Assembly (NCBI GenBank): GCA_900757185.1
Contig: CAAEMX010000047.1
Location: forward strand, 1-22,884
From: an uncultured Collinsella sp.
Lineage (GTDB): Bacteria; Actinomycetota; Coriobacteriia; Coriobacteriales; Coriobacteriaceae
Reading direction: 5' to 3'
DNA: 22,884 nt
The position numbers were made by a program, and so were the translations under genes. Below are positions 22,591 through 22,884 of the stretch, piece by piece. Each line of letters opens with the position of its first letter. Positions within the stretch are counted from its first letter, which is position 1. The notes under the pieces were generated by a model. It was not told where the DNA came from. It did not search any database and was given only the letters and a program-made list of their open reading frames with translations.

Positions 22591-22600
22591 GTTATGGGCC

Positions 22601-22845
22601 GTTTTTGGCAGATTTGACCTATCGATTTCGCGCGGTAGATGCCCCTGTGGTCAAAAAGTGGCAAATATGAGTACTGGCACGAAAATAGAGACATTTGACG
22701 GAGCCATTTTTGCTCATTTTACGCAACAGATGTACGCTAATTAAGCTCAATCTTGAGACGAAATGAAGTAATTTCGATAGACTTCGGTGGCGCGCGCAGA
22801 CGTGGTGTAAGAGCGTCCTGAGGTCCGTCGCTGCAAGTCCCGATG
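22601..22845. other. Intergenic region without a recognised gene
   Basis: AT-richer stretch with no credible gene. It contains a TTGACC/GGTCAA inverted pair (22614-22619 and 22649-22654), CTCAA-TC-TTGAG near 22747-22758 and CGAAAT/ATTTCG (22759-22776). None has a clear function. TTGACG at 22695-22700 lacks a matching -10. Confidence 0.5.
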
Positions 22846-22884
22846 TTACTCCTTCTTGAGACCGCGCCTCTCGACTATCTCGTC
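22846..22884 (-). CDS. Possible C-terminal end of a minus-strand gene (partial)
   Basis: Read from the window edge on the minus strand, twelve codons encode DEIVERRGLKKE followed by TAA. The charged composition and codon choice look like a normal protein C-terminus, but twelve residues are too few to identify a family or to be sure that it is coding. The gene would continue beyond the window. Confidence 0.3.
   Translation of the reverse strand, partial: DEIVERRGLKKE

Larger units (their letters stand above)
22347..22600 (+). repeat. Direct repeat of the tRNA-Leu 3' end plus terminator, with hairpin-rich spacer
   Basis: The segment at 22347-22411 (last 18 nt of the tRNA including CCA, trailer and terminator) recurs at 22537-22600, differing only by one T in the T-tract; the period is 190 bp. 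The 125-bp interval begins with an antisense T-arm copy (22420-22430 is the reverse complement of 22340-22350). It then holds three hairpins: 22452-22468 (AAAACGC-GGA-GCGTTTT), 22486-22510 (CACCGGC paired with GCCGGTG) and 22514-22528 (ATCCGC-GAA-GCGGAT). The plan matches the tRNA-Phe locus, although the sequences are otherwise different. Confidence 0.9.

Noticed and set aside
22311..22694. Open frames on both strands over tRNA-Leu and its repeat
   Set aside because: They overlap the tRNA, its terminator copies and the hairpins; no Shine-Dalgarno and no protein-like composition.

Overview
The window (about 22.9 kb, high GC, dense and mostly plus-strand) looks like chromosome of a Coriobacteriia actinomycete, most likely Collinsella or a close relative. 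That is inferred from base composition, codon use, housekeeping gene sequences and a Gram-positive-style Tad pilus locus; no database search was run.

Layout. (1) 35-1495: pyruvate kinase on the minus strand. (2) 1506-1937: divergent intergenic region with a pyk promoter and, upstream of a P-type cation ATPase (1938-4619), a structured leader. The leader has two hairpins with perfectly complementary 7-nt loops, and the second hairpin encloses the ATPase Shine-Dalgarno. (3) 4620-4811: a large imperfect palindrome and a strong terminator, followed by the ribosome-assembly GTPase gene rsgA (4861-6045). (4) 6298-15903: a twelve-gene Tad/Flp pilus operon whose genes overlap or nearly touch. In order it encodes CpaB-like, CpaE/TadZ-like, CpaF/TadA, TadB, TadC, Flp pilin, an unknown membrane-anchored protein, a second Flp-like pilin, TadE-like, a large Cys-containing TadG-like protein, another TadE/F-like protein and a DUF192 protein. 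No prepilin peptidase (TadV/CpaA) is present. (5) 16061-16364: tRNA-Phe with its 3' end and terminator repeated 186 bp downstream, then a tandem array of three 62-bp inverted-repeat units. (6) 16739-18685: a GH5/exo-beta-1,3-glucanase-like protein lacking the usual acid/base Glu, then rsmI. (7) 18755-22234: metG, rsmA(ksgA) and a TatD-family hydrolase. (8) 22278-22600: tRNA-Leu(CAG), again with its 3' end and terminator repeated, here 190 bp downstream. (9) 22601-22884: no full gene, and possibly the last 12 codons of a minus-strand gene.

Working together: the Tad operon supplies the ATPase (TadA), inner-membrane platform (TadB/C), localisation ATPase (TadZ), assembly protein (CpaB), major pilins and pseudopilins for an adhesive Flp pilus. 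rsgA, rsmI, metG, rsmA and the two tRNAs are translation and ribosome-maturation genes. The most unusual structures are non-coding: the kissing-loop-like ATPase leader, the matched tRNA 3'-end repeats at two unrelated tRNAs, and the 62-bp palindrome array.
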